Source: Bog-159 sp050008575 (GTDB taxonomy: Bacteria; Acidobacteriota; Terriglobia; Bryobacterales; Bryobacteraceae). From it: DNA of 64,000 bases. Shown here in pieces: positions 55,117 to 62,791 of this stretch (within the stretch, counting starts at the first letter, position 1; every line of letters starts with the position of its first letter). A program made the translations under genes and the position numbers. The notes under the pieces were generated by a model. The model was not told the DNA's origin. It searched no databases and saw nothing but the letters and a program-made list of their open reading frames with translations. Location of the stretch: NCBI GenBank assembly GCA_050008575.1, contig JBEKMJ010000014.1, positions 1 to 64,000 on the forward strand. Direction: 5' to 3'.

Positions 55117-55875
55117 ATGACCGGCATTATCAATGTCCTGACGGTGGCGGGCGCCACGTTGTTGAGCGTCCGTTTGTACACTTCAGGCTTGCATCGCCGA
55201 TACCGCGCGTTTCTGCTTTTCCTGGCCTTCTTCATCCTGCAGAACGTGGTCATGATTACGTTGGGCGCCGGCAGTGGCGCCTACCAGAAGGTCTGGGTGC
55301 TGAGCGAGCCCATCGAATGGTTTTTTTACGCCTGGGTAGTTCTGGAGTTGTATTCTCTGGTGCTCAAAGACTACCAGGGTCTGTATACGGCGGGGCGCTG
55401 GTCGCTAATTATGGCAGTTTCGGTAGCCTTGCTGGCATCCGGCTTCAGCCTGATCGTGCCTTCCCACTACACGCAACACAGCCACGTGATGGCGTATTAC
55501 TACGTGGCGGAGCGCGCCGTTTACTTCAGCCTGGCCGTTTTCCTGTTGACGATTCTGACCCTGCTGACACGCTACCCCATCACGTTGAACCGCAACACGA
55601 TCGTGCACAGCGTCGTTTTCTCGGTGTATTTTCTCAGCAACACGGCAATTTTCCTGGTATTAAGCACGCACGGCTATGAGGCGATACGCATCGCCACATA
55701 TGCCATCCAGGTTGTTAACCTGGCCGCGCTGGGAACGTGGCTGGCGATGTTGAATCCGGCGGGAGAGCGGCGGCAACAGAGACTGCGCCCTACCTGGCTG
55801 CCGGACCAGGAAGAGAAGCTGACCAGCCAATTAAACAGCATCAATGTGGCGTTGATACGGATTACGCGGATCTAG
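55117..55875 (+). CDS. Seven-helix membrane protein of unknown function
   Basis: A 252-residue protein with about seven hydrophobic helices and a short basic cytoplasmic tail (NPAGERRQQRLRPTWLPDQEEKL). Patterns such as LFLAFFILQNVVMITLG and WFFYAWVVLELYSLVLKDYQGLYTAGRW are shared with uncharacterised acidobacterial membrane proteins of similar length. No catalytic or transport motif is seen. The start could be ATG 55117 or GTG 55108; a CAGGG stretch lies upstream. The stop TAG at 55873-55875 lies inside the left end of a MITE-like repeat, so part of the tail could be recent. Confidence 0.6.
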   Translation: MTGIINVLTVAGATLLSVRLYTSGLHRRYRAFLLFLAFFILQNVVMITLGAGSGAYQKVWVLSEPIEWFFYAWVVLELYSLVLKDYQGLYTAGRWSLIMAVSVALLASGFSLIVPSHYTQHSHVMAYYYVAERAVYFSLAVFLLTILTLLTRYPITLNRNTIVHSVVFSVYFLSNTAIFLVLSTHGYEAIRIATYAIQVVNLAALGTWLAMLNPAGERRQQRLRPTWLPDQEEKLTSQLNSINVALIRITRI

Positions 55876-56009
55876 CAGGCTGCTGAAAAATGTCAGGGGC
55901 CGCTTGCTAACGCGCGCGGCTCAGAATTGTGTGCACGCGTTTGCGGCAACCTACCGAGCCGCGATCGTGAGGGAGCGGTCTGGCGGACCCCTTTGTTCCG
56001 CAGCCTGCT
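55874..56009. mobile_element. Possible MITE-like element with 10-bp inverted ends
   Basis: The ends AGCAGGCTGC (55874-55883) and GCAGCCTGCT (56000-56009) are perfect inverted repeats. The left end continues TGAAAAA, as in the ends of several IS families. The 136-base interior is non-coding and includes the dispersed GAGCCGCGA repeat (55956-55977). The stop codons of both neighbouring genes are formed within its ends. No transposase, and no target duplication is evident. Confidence 0.45.
55956..55977 (+). repeat. Dispersed 22-base repeat GAGCCGCGA..., copy 2
   Basis: GAGCCGCGATCGTGAGGGAG followed by CG, differing at two positions from the copy at 34316-34337, and followed by GTCTGGCGGACC. It sits inside the MITE-like element between two genes. 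Confidence 0.6.
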
Positions 56010-56305
56010 CAGCGAAGAGCCGTCCCGGGGGACGCTAATTGCGGAGCGATTCTGCGGGCGGCCTCACGCGATGTGACCACCGCGTGTACCTCGAAATCGA
56101 CGAGGTCGCTCCAGTTCGCCATCCATGCGTCGAGCAGCCGGCGGTCGTCCGTTTTCATCAACTGATAGCATCGCTCGAAGTTTTCATCGACCCAGCTCGA
56201 TACGTAGACCAGGCCCTCGGGAGCCATGCGTCCGCGGTCCCGAAACCGGCGATACACGGCCGCGGCATCCTTGTTCTTGAAGCGCTCCACCACCATGTAC
56301 ATCAT
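56009..56305 (-). CDS. DUF3303 domain protein
   Basis: A 98-residue protein: MMYMVVERFKNKDAAAVYRRFRDRGRMAPEGLVYVSSWVDENFERCYQLMKTDDRRLLDAWMANWSDLVDFEVHAVVTSREA matches DUF3303, a dimeric alpha-beta barrel-type protein of unknown function. The start ATG at 56305 overlaps the stop of the kinase gene as ATGA, so it is the second gene of that operon. Longer open reading upstream is in the kinase gene's shadow and is not used. Its stop lies at the end of a possible MITE. Confidence 0.85.
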   Translation of the reverse strand: MMYMVVERFKNKDAAAVYRRFRDRGRMAPEGLVYVSSWVDENFERCYQLMKTDDRRLLDAWMANWSDLVDFEVHAVVTSREAARRIAPQLASPGTALR

Positions 56306-58524
56306 GCGAGATTCATCCGGTGCAGCAGGTCTCGATAACGCGGGTCGGAACGGAACGGGGCAAAACAGGGCTCCGCGCCTATACGCGTGAGGTAAGGATC
56401 GCGCTCGGCCAGCGCGGACCCGAGCGACTCGAACATCCTGTCCGGTTGTCCGAGGGCGGCATGGTACACGGCAAAGCAGGCCGGCGAGACATAATGCCGT
56501 GAGCCGCTCTCCATGACGTCCCGCATCGACTTTTCGGCCCGGCCCGGCTCGCCGGCCCGCGCATACGCGGCCGCCAGGAAGCCAGCCGCCAAGGTAAAAG
56601 ACGGCGCGAGCCGCACGGCGGCTTCCAGGCTGGCGATGGATCGCTGGAGGAGGCCCTTTTGGCATAGGGCCAATCCCATGGCGAAGTGCACCAGCCAGTA
56701 GTCCGGATAGAGGTCCACGGCGGTCGCGGCATGTTCCAAGGCATCGTCGTAGCGGCCCTGGCAATAGAGCGCGAAGGACAGGCCGAAGTGGACCATCATG
56801 GACAGGGGGTCGGTTTCGAGCGCCAGGCGGTACTGCGCCACGGCTTCTTCGAATCGCGCGAGCGGTGTCAGGAAATAAAGCGCGTAACGAACGCGAACCA
56901 GCGGCGGGACGGGCTCCGAGGCCATGGCCTCCTGAAAATGACGCTCCGCCGATTTCCAATCGAACTCGACGGCGCCAACCACCAGTCCCAATACGCTGTA
57001 GGCCTCGCTCAGCGTCCCATCGATGGCGAGCGCGCTCTGGGCGGCGGCCTTAGCCAGCGGCGCCATCTCGGTCATGCGCTGAATGCCGAGGGCGCCCAGA
57101 CCGTAATAGTAGACCGCCAATCCGGCGTAGGCGGGAGCGCAGTTCGGATCCTGCCGGAGCACGCGTTCGAACGACTCCTTGGCATTCGCCAGACTCTCCG
57201 GCGTGTAGCGCTGATACCAGTAGAGTCCTTTCAAGTAACTCTGAAAGGCGTCGATGTTCGTGGTGCTCCGCCGGGTGACGGCCAGCTTGACTTTCAAGGC
57301 GTTGGCAATCGCCTGTGAGATATCGTCCTGGATGGCGAAGATATCCGTCATCTCACGTTCGTAGCGTTCCGACCATAAGTGCGACTCATCGGCCGCCTTG
57401 ATGAGTTGGGCGGTGACCCGAATGCGGCTGCCGGCGCTGCGCACGCTGCCTTCGAGAATGGTTCCGACTCTGAGCCGTTGGCCGATGCCGCGCAAATCCC
57501 GCTCTCTGGAGCGAAAAGCAAACGCCGACGCGCGCGCGATCACGCGCAAGTCCGGAACTTTCGCGAGGGCGTTGATAATCTCTTCGGCCAGCCCGTCGCT
57601 GAAGTAGTCGTTTTCCTTATCGCCGCCGAGGTTGACGAACGGCAGCACGGCGATGGAGGGAACTTCTTCGCCGCCGCCGTGCATCAGCGCCGCTTCCGCC
57701 AGCGCACGTTTGACGTCCCGCATGCTCTGGAAGCGCTGCGCGGGATCTTTGCGCAGGCAGCGGGCTACGTGCCGCGCGAGTGCGGCCGGAATCGCCGGAT
57801 TGATCTCTTGCAGCGGACGCGGCTCCTCTTGCAGGATGGCGGCCAGGGTCGAAATCCACGAGTCATATCGGAACGCGCGCTGCCCGCAGAGCATCTCATA
57901 CAGGACCAGGCCGAACGAGAAGATATCGGAGCGTGCGTCCAGGGTGCGTCCCTCCGCCTGCTCGGGCGACATGTAGGCCGCGGTACCCACGATCGTTCCC
58001 GGAAGCGTACGCAGGGTGGCAGTCTCGGCGGCGGGCGGCGGCGCATCGACGAATTGCGCGAGTCCAAAATCCAACAGCTTGGCACGGCCGTCTTGGGTGA
58101 CCATGACGTTGGCGGGCTTCAGATCGCGGTGAACGATACCGGCCGAGTGCGCGGCGGCGAGGGCGTCGGCGATGCCGGCGGCATACTTAAGCGCATCTTT
58201 CAGCGGCAGGCCGTTGCCCGCGTTCAAATGCTCCAGCGTAGCGCCGGGGACGTATTCCATGGCGATGAAGCAGACGCCGTTCTCTTCCGAGATGTCGTGG
58301 ATGGTGACAATGTTGGGGTGATTGAGTTGGGCGGCGGCGCGGGCCTCGATCAGGAACCGGCTCCTGCGGCTGGCATCGGCGACCTTCTCGGCGGGCAGGG
58401 TTTTCAAGGCGACGATACGGTTCAGACGAGTGTCGCGCGCCTGATAGACTTCACCCATGCCCCCAGTCCCCAGCAAGGCCAGGATCTCGTATGGGCCGAT
58501 GCGGACGCCAGGGGAAAGGGCCAT
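56302..58524 (-). CDS. Serine/threonine protein kinase with FlgO/TolB-like and TPR domains
   Basis: A 740-residue soluble protein. The eukaryote-like kinase domain (1-270) has GTGGMGEV (19-25), Lys41, HRDLKPAN (Asp134) and DFG (152-154). Residues about 285-405 form the TolB/FlgO-like domain seen in adenylate-cyclase-linked proteins (PSIAVLPFVNLGGDKENDYFSDGLAEEIINAL). From about 415 to the end there are six or seven tetratricopeptide repeats, which bind protein partners. There is no membrane helix, so it acts in the cytoplasm. The DUF3303 gene overlaps its stop. Such kinases are very numerous in Acidobacteriota and their substrates are unknown. Confidence 0.92.
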   Translation of the reverse strand: MALSPGVRIGPYEILALLGTGGMGEVYQARDTRLNRIVALKTLPAEKVADASRRSRFLIEARAAAQLNHPNIVTIHDISEENGVCFIAMEYVPGATLEHLNAGNGLPLKDALKYAAGIADALAAAHSAGIVHRDLKPANVMVTQDGRAKLLDFGLAQFVDAPPPAAETATLRTLPGTIVGTAAYMSPEQAEGRTLDARSDIFSFGLVLYEMLCGQRAFRYDSWISTLAAILQEEPRPLQEINPAIPAALARHVARCLRKDPAQRFQSMRDVKRALAEAALMHGGGEEVPSIAVLPFVNLGGDKENDYFSDGLAEEIINALAKVPDLRVIARASAFAFRSRERDLRGIGQRLRVGTILEGSVRSAGSRIRVTAQLIKAADESHLWSERYEREMTDIFAIQDDISQAIANALKVKLAVTRRSTTNIDAFQSYLKGLYWYQRYTPESLANAKESFERVLRQDPNCAPAYAGLAVYYYGLGALGIQRMTEMAPLAKAAAQSALAIDGTLSEAYSVLGLVVGAVEFDWKSAERHFQEAMASEPVPPLVRVRYALYFLTPLARFEEAVAQYRLALETDPLSMMVHFGLSFALYCQGRYDDALEHAATAVDLYPDYWLVHFAMGLALCQKGLLQRSIASLEAAVRLAPSFTLAAGFLAAAYARAGEPGRAEKSMRDVMESGSRHYVSPACFAVYHAALGQPDRMFESLGSALAERDPYLTRIGAEPCFAPFRSDPRYRDLLHRMNLA

Positions 58525-58660
58525 GCGGCTTCTACCGATTCTAACGCGCCGGGCTGGTGTTCGCTATCGGGTTCGTTGTTGCTCGCCGGAAAGCGTAAGT
58601 TAGAATGGCGTTGCGATGGACTGGCGTTTGCAGGGGCACGACGGATGGATTCGGCAAGAG

Positions 58661-58703
58661 GGCGGGTCTGGAGACCCGCCGCAGGCGTAGACGCCTGCCC
58701 CAC
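58661..58703 (+). repeat. Twin-hairpin dispersed repeat, copy 3
   Basis: Same stems as 12124-12166: GGCGGGTC-TGGA-GACCCGCC, then GCAGGCGT-AG-ACGCCTGC and CCCCAC. It lies right beside the end of the DUF1648 gene (58704), upstream of the kinase start. Confidence 0.85.
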
Positions 58704-59732
58704 CTAGAGGAGCAAGGGGACGAGGACGATCAGGACCACCAGGCCGATCAGGAGCCAGGATGCGCGATTGCCGAAGTTGATGGTATAGCCGACACCGAAT
58801 CGTTTTTCGACCAGCAGGGCCGGATCGTTCGGATTGTAGTAGATCTGCCCCAGCTTCCAACATTCGTCAGGTGTGCCGTCGCTGCCGCTGCCGGGTTCCT
58901 GGCTGATGCGAACGATGGGCCAGACAAAGCCGGCTGTGACCGCCAGGACCGCGCCCACCATGAGCCACGCGGGTACGGCGAGCGCATCGCCGCGCGCCAG
59001 ATAGGGGTTCAATGCCAGGACCGCGAAGAGCACCGCGAGGGTACAGCCCATCCCTACGATGAGCCGGAGATTGGCGCGGCGGAAGCGCGCCGTCCAGTCC
59101 GCCGTTTCGGCCGAACGTCCACGGGGCGATGCGGCTACGATCATATAGCCCAGCACGTGCAGCAATGCGATGACCATGAGGCCCGCCAGCAGCGGGCCAT
59201 CCACGCCGCGCCAGTTGCGCTCGGCCCAACGGTCGGGCGTGCCGCCGATCCCCCAGTGGATCGGAAACCGGTTGGGGAGGCGCAGCCAGTTCGCCTGCAG
59301 GAAAATGGCCGCCGCCGCCAGGATGGCGTACGGGGCGACCACGCCGGCAGGCCCGCCAGGCAGACCTTCGGACGCGCTGGCGAGCGACGCGGCACGGGCT
59401 CCATCCGGGCGCCGCGCATAAGGCCGGGTGCGATTGCGTCCGCGGGCGAAGGCGACGGCCGCGCCCAAAGTTTGCAGGAACGGCCCGGCGGCGAGCATCC
59501 AGGCCGCTTCCCCGCGAACGCCGGCCCGCAACAGAAGCCCCGCGATCAGGGAGAGTGCCCACATCTCGATGCGGTATTGGCGCAATACGCGCCGGGCTTC
59601 GGGTGTGTTGCGGAAGTCCGGCGCCACGGTGACTCCAAACCAGAGGCTGCTGCGCCGCCACAAGGGCAGCCAGTTCAGCAGCACAGCGATCGATACGAGG
59701 CAAACGAGTAGTATCCAGGCATCGGCGTTCAT
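58704..59732 (-). CDS. DUF1648/DUF5808-type membrane protein
   Basis: A 342-residue protein with about seven helices. The middle region WLRLPNRFPIHWGIGGTPDRWAERNWRGVDGPLL matches DUF1648 (the IHWN-like motif), and the C-terminus CWKLGQIYYNPNDPALLVEKRFGVGYTINFGN matches DUF5808. This pair of domains is found with GntR/YtrA regulators in Firmicutes and Acidobacteriota and is associated with cell-envelope or antibiotic sensing, but its molecular role is unknown. It starts in a four-base overlap with the regulator gene, so both are one unit. Confidence 0.88.
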   Translation of the reverse strand: MNADAWILLVCLVSIAVLLNWLPLWRRSSLWFGVTVAPDFRNTPEARRVLRQYRIEMWALSLIAGLLLRAGVRGEAAWMLAAGPFLQTLGAAVAFARGRNRTRPYARRPDGARAASLASASEGLPGGPAGVVAPYAILAAAAIFLQANWLRLPNRFPIHWGIGGTPDRWAERNWRGVDGPLLAGLMVIALLHVLGYMIVAASPRGRSAETADWTARFRRANLRLIVGMGCTLAVLFAVLALNPYLARGDALAVPAWLMVGAVLAVTAGFVWPIVRISQEPGSGSDGTPDECWKLGQIYYNPNDPALLVEKRFGVGYTINFGNRASWLLIGLVVLIVLVPLLL

Positions 59733-60133
59733 GATTTGACAACCTCCATCAGCGACGCCAGCTCGCGGACGACGATCTCCGGCGATAGGCCTTGCGCGCG
59801 CATCTCCGCGGCCAGTTGCCGCAGCCTGCGGCGGAAGATGAGCAGCGTTTCTTCCTGCGCCTCTCGATCCCGACGGGGCGCCTGCCGTTTGCGCACGCGC
59901 ACTCCGCGGCCATGGGCGATCTCGAGCCAGCCCTCGTCGGCCAGCGTGCGGTAGGCGTCGGCCACGGTATTGAAGTGCACGCCCAGATCGATGGCCAGGC
60001 GGCGCACGGATGGCAGGGTGTCGTCCGGCGCCACCGCGCCTTCGACCAGCAGGGTACGAAGTTGGTCCACGATCTGGCGGTTTACGGGTGCGGCGGAATC
60101 CAGATCGATGCGGATTTGAGCGGCGTGGGTCAC
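59729..60133 (-). CDS. GntR-family (YtrA-type) transcriptional regulator
   Basis: A 134-residue protein with an N-terminal GntR winged helix (APVNRQIVDQLRTLLVEGAVAPDDTLPSVRRLAIDLGVHFNTVADAYRTLADEGWLEIAHGRGVRV) and a short C-terminal helical tail, no ligand domain, the YtrA form. The start is GTG 60133. A strong 30-base inverted repeat lies 10 bases before the start, and it is the likely binding site, so the operon is probably self-repressed. The DUF1648 membrane protein gene follows with an overlapping start. Confidence 0.9.
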   Translation of the reverse strand: MTHAAQIRIDLDSAAPVNRQIVDQLRTLLVEGAVAPDDTLPSVRRLAIDLGVHFNTVADAYRTLADEGWLEIAHGRGVRVRKRQAPRRDREAQEETLLIFRRRLRQLAAEMRAQGLSPEIVVRELASLMEVVKS

Positions 60134-60142
60134 GGCTGGGTC

Positions 60143-60172
60143 ACTGTTTACTGTACATAGACAGTATACAGT
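60143..60172. promoter_or_regulatory. Operator-like inverted repeat of the GntR gene
   Basis: ACTGTTTACTGT (60143-60154) and ACAGTATACAGT (60161-60172) are inverted over 11 of 12 positions with a 6-base spacer, and each arm is itself ACTGT-NN-ACTGT. It lies just upstream of the GTG start and overlaps a TATACT-like -10 on the minus strand (60169-60164). Confidence 0.75.
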
Positions 60173-60327
60173 CAGGCTGAGGGGTTCGTCAAGCAGTTTT
60201 CGGGGCGTCTGGCTCCGGGGAGGCTTTTGCTGGCTAGGAATTGGCTTTCGTTTTCAGGTTTTGTTGAAAACACAGGGCCAAATTGGGTTCGTTTGGTAAT
60301 TTGGGTTTGGCTAAAACGCCCGCTCAC

Positions 60328-61476
60328 TCACCCCAATGCCAGCCAGCCCAGTGCGCCGCGCGTGGCTCCGCGCGAGAGGGGCCTATCCACCGCCGGGTCC
60401 CAGGGCCGCTCGCTGAGCACCGTACGGCCCGCGAAGGTGGCCCCGCGATCGTAGGAAACCGCCATGGCCAAGTCCACCAGCAGGTCGCCACCCGGCGTTT
60501 TGGGACCGTATTCGTAGAACGCACAGCAGATCTCGCCGCCGGCAGTGACGATCAGATGCGGCTGGAATTCATGCTGGCCGGAGCCGGCACCGTCGATCAA
60601 TGGCTCCCCGCCCGCCAGGCCGAGCCAGGTTTGGCCGCCGTCCAGCGAACGGCGGCGATAAATCCGGGCACGGCCTTCGCGGTCGTCGGCCCACACGCAA
60701 AGAGCCACGCCGTCCGCGGCGATGCATGTGGCGGGCGCCGTTTCCGGAAGCCCTTCCTGCACCCCAATGACCCCTTCGGCGACAGTCACTGGCGCGCTAA
60801 ACGTATCTCCTCCATCGGCAGAATCGACCACCAGAATACTGCAGCCGGATGGGCCGGTCATCCACACCACATGCACCGATCCGGCCGCATCCACCAGCAC
60901 CTCGGGATTAAAACACAGCCCGGGGAGCAGCGGTCCGGGCCTTGCATGCCCCCTGCCGAACCAGGACTCTCCGTCGCTGGAACGCGCGAAGCACAGCGTA
61001 TTGCCCAGATCCGCAACCAGGTAAACGCTGCCGCGGAAGGCGCTGGCGGGGTTGAGATCCGCGGCGATCGAGTAACAGCACTCGGCGGCTCCCTGCAGCA
61101 CGACCGCCGGGATGGACCAATGGATGCCGCCATCCTGGGAGCGGTAGACCACCAGGGAAGCGCGGGAGCGGTCCGGGTCCAAGGCCAGCGCGGCAAGGTT
61201 TACGGTGCCTTGCGCGTCGATGGCCAGCACGGGTCCCACCACTCCCGCCCAGGCCGTTTCCACGGGCAAGGGCCAGGATTCCCGCCAGGAGGCGCCGCCA
61301 TCGAAGCTGACGCGCGCGGAAACAACCGGCGTGCCATCCGGCAGTGTGATTTCTTCGACACCCACGATGTGCTCGGAATCGAGCGGGTTCACCAGCAGCG
61401 CGGAGGCGTTCCGCGCGGCGGCGGGGCCTTCGCGGCTGGGGCTGCGTTTGTGGGCCATTTTCGCGGTGTCGATCAT
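60328..61476 (-). CDS. BNR/sialidase-like six-bladed beta-propeller
   Basis: A protein of about 382 residues with six Asp-box repeats spaced through it: SFDGGASW, SQDGGIHW, SSDGESW, SADGGDTF, SLDGGQTW and SYDRGATF. This is the sialidase/BNR beta-propeller fold. The catalytic arginine triad and Tyr/Glu pair of true sialidases are not evident, so sugar-binding or another lyase role is possible. No signal peptide is seen. ATG 61476 (MIDTAKMAHK) is an uncertain choice; the frame is open to 61644 and another ATG is at 61458. The C-terminus ends at LGWLALG. Confidence 0.7.
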   Translation of the reverse strand: MIDTAKMAHKRSPSREGPAAARNASALLVNPLDSEHIVGVEEITLPDGTPVVSARVSFDGGASWRESWPLPVETAWAGVVGPVLAIDAQGTVNLAALALDPDRSRASLVVYRSQDGGIHWSIPAVVLQGAAECCYSIAADLNPASAFRGSVYLVADLGNTLCFARSSDGESWFGRGHARPGPLLPGLCFNPEVLVDAAGSVHVVWMTGPSGCSILVVDSADGGDTFSAPVTVAEGVIGVQEGLPETAPATCIAADGVALCVWADDREGRARIYRRRSLDGGQTWLGLAGGEPLIDGAGSGQHEFQPHLIVTAGGEICCAFYEYGPKTPGGDLLVDLAMAVSYDRGATFAGRTVLSERPWDPAVDRPLSRGATRGALGWLALG

Positions 61477-61679
61477 TGGCGCAGAGCCTGTCCTCATTAT
61501 ATTGGTGCGCAAAATCGCCATGTTGTTACTATATTGTGCGCGCATCCCGGCGGTTCCCGCCATTGGTGCGTAGCTTGTTGCAAATTCAGGAGATGCTTGA
61601 ACCGGGGCGGCCCGACTGTTAACCTTTTGGGATTTGTCTGACAACCCTCAGCCATAACCTTAGTCGTGCAGGGTTATCC

Positions 61680-61700
61680 GAGCGCTCTTGAGCGTTTTTT
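61680..61700 (+). terminator. Candidate hairpin-plus-U-run in the thiO leader
   Basis: CGCT-CTTG-AGCG (61683-61694), with weaker flanking pairs, is followed by six T. No plus-strand gene precedes it, so if it is real it would attenuate transcription into thiO, 45 bases downstream. The stem is short, so it may be chance. Confidence 0.35.
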
Positions 61701-61744
61701 CAGCCAGGCGTACTGGCCGCGCCGTTCCTCTACCATGGTAGTTC

Positions 61745-62758
61745 ATGGACGCGATCATAGTAGGTGGAGGAATCGTGGGCGGCGCGATCGCCTGGCGGCT
61801 GGCGCAGGCGGGGGCGGCGGTCACGCTGCTGGATGCGGGCGTGCTGGGCGGCGAGGCGAGTTGGGCGGGCGCGGGCATGCTGGCGCCGGGAGGCGAGTTC
61901 GCCGGCCGCACGCTGTGGGCGGAGTTTGCCCTCGAAAGCCTGGCGTTGTATCCGGCATTCGTCGCGGAACTGGAGAGCGAGGCAGGTTTAGGGATCGACT
62001 ACCGGCGCTGCGGCGCGGCCGAGATAGCCCGCACGGAAGCCGAATGGCAGGATCTGCTGGCTCGCCGGACAGCGCAAGCGGAGATGGGCATTCGCGCGGA
62101 GGTCACCGCCGGCGGGCTGTTCTATCCGGACGATGCGCTGGTCGATCCGCGGGACGTGACGCGGGCCCTCAGATGCGCCTGCGAGAAGCGCGGCGTGCGC
62201 ATCCATGAGCGGACGCGCGCGCTGGCGGTGCGGGTCACGGCGGAACGGGCGGAGGTGGAGACTAGCGGCGGCGCGTTGCGGGGCTCGGCCGCGGTGCTGG
62301 CGGCGGGCGCTTGGAGCGGAGCGATTCCGGTCTTTGGCGAGGATGTGCCCATTGAGATTCCGGCGACGTTTCCGGTGCGCGGGCACCTGCTGGGGTATGC
62401 GCTGGAGCCGGGATCGGTCGGCCCGATTCTGCGGCATGGGCACACCTACGTGATGCAGCGGTCCAGCGGATTCACCATTGCGGGGACATCGTCGGAGCAG
62501 GTGGGTTTCAACCGTGAACCGGACCCGCGGATCGTGGCCGATATACGGGCGCGCGCCGGGGACTTGCTGCCGCGGCTGCGGTCGGCGGCGGATCCCACGG
62601 CGTGGTTGGGATTCCGTCCGGCGACCGAGGGGTTTGAGCCGGTGATCGGACGGCTGGCGGATACGTGCTTGTGGCTGGCGTATGGGCACTATCGGAACGG
62701 GATATTGCTGGCGCCGGGTACGGCAGGGCGGGTGGCGGCGGAGATTCTAGGGCGGTAA
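61745..62758 (+). CDS. thiO: Glycine oxidase
   Basis: A 337-residue FAD enzyme with the Rossmann motif IIVGGGIVGGAIAWRLAQAG (4-23) and the ThiO signature GGEASWAGAGMLAPGG (39-54), a HTYVMQRSSGFTIAGTSSEQVGF segment and the C-terminal YGHYRNGILLAPGTA which carries the substrate-binding Arg. ThiO oxidises glycine to the imine used for the thiazole of thiamine. No other thi gene and no thiamine-pyrophosphate riboswitch motif is visible nearby. It starts at ATG 61745. Confidence 0.9.
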   Translation: MDAIIVGGGIVGGAIAWRLAQAGAAVTLLDAGVLGGEASWAGAGMLAPGGEFAGRTLWAEFALESLALYPAFVAELESEAGLGIDYRRCGAAEIARTEAEWQDLLARRTAQAEMGIRAEVTAGGLFYPDDALVDPRDVTRALRCACEKRGVRIHERTRALAVRVTAERAEVETSGGALRGSAAVLAAGAWSGAIPVFGEDVPIEIPATFPVRGHLLGYALEPGSVGPILRHGHTYVMQRSSGFTIAGTSSEQVGFNREPDPRIVADIRARAGDLLPRLRSAADPTAWLGFRPATEGFEPVIGRLADTCLWLAYGHYRNGILLAPGTAGRVAAEILGR

Positions 62759-62791
62759 CGGCGGGGATGCTACAGTAGCAGATAACCGCGT

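Noticed and set aside
57379..58707. A 442-codon plus-strand frame over the kinase
   Set aside because: Antisense to clear kinase motifs on the minus strand.
60283..61641. A 452-codon plus-strand frame over the BNR protein
   Set aside because: The minus strand has six Asp-boxes in order; the plus frame has no recognisable fold.
61640..61744. Thiamine pyrophosphate riboswitch upstream of thiO
   Set aside because: The conserved CTGAGA and GATNTGG-type core motifs are absent; only a short hairpin with a T-run is seen.
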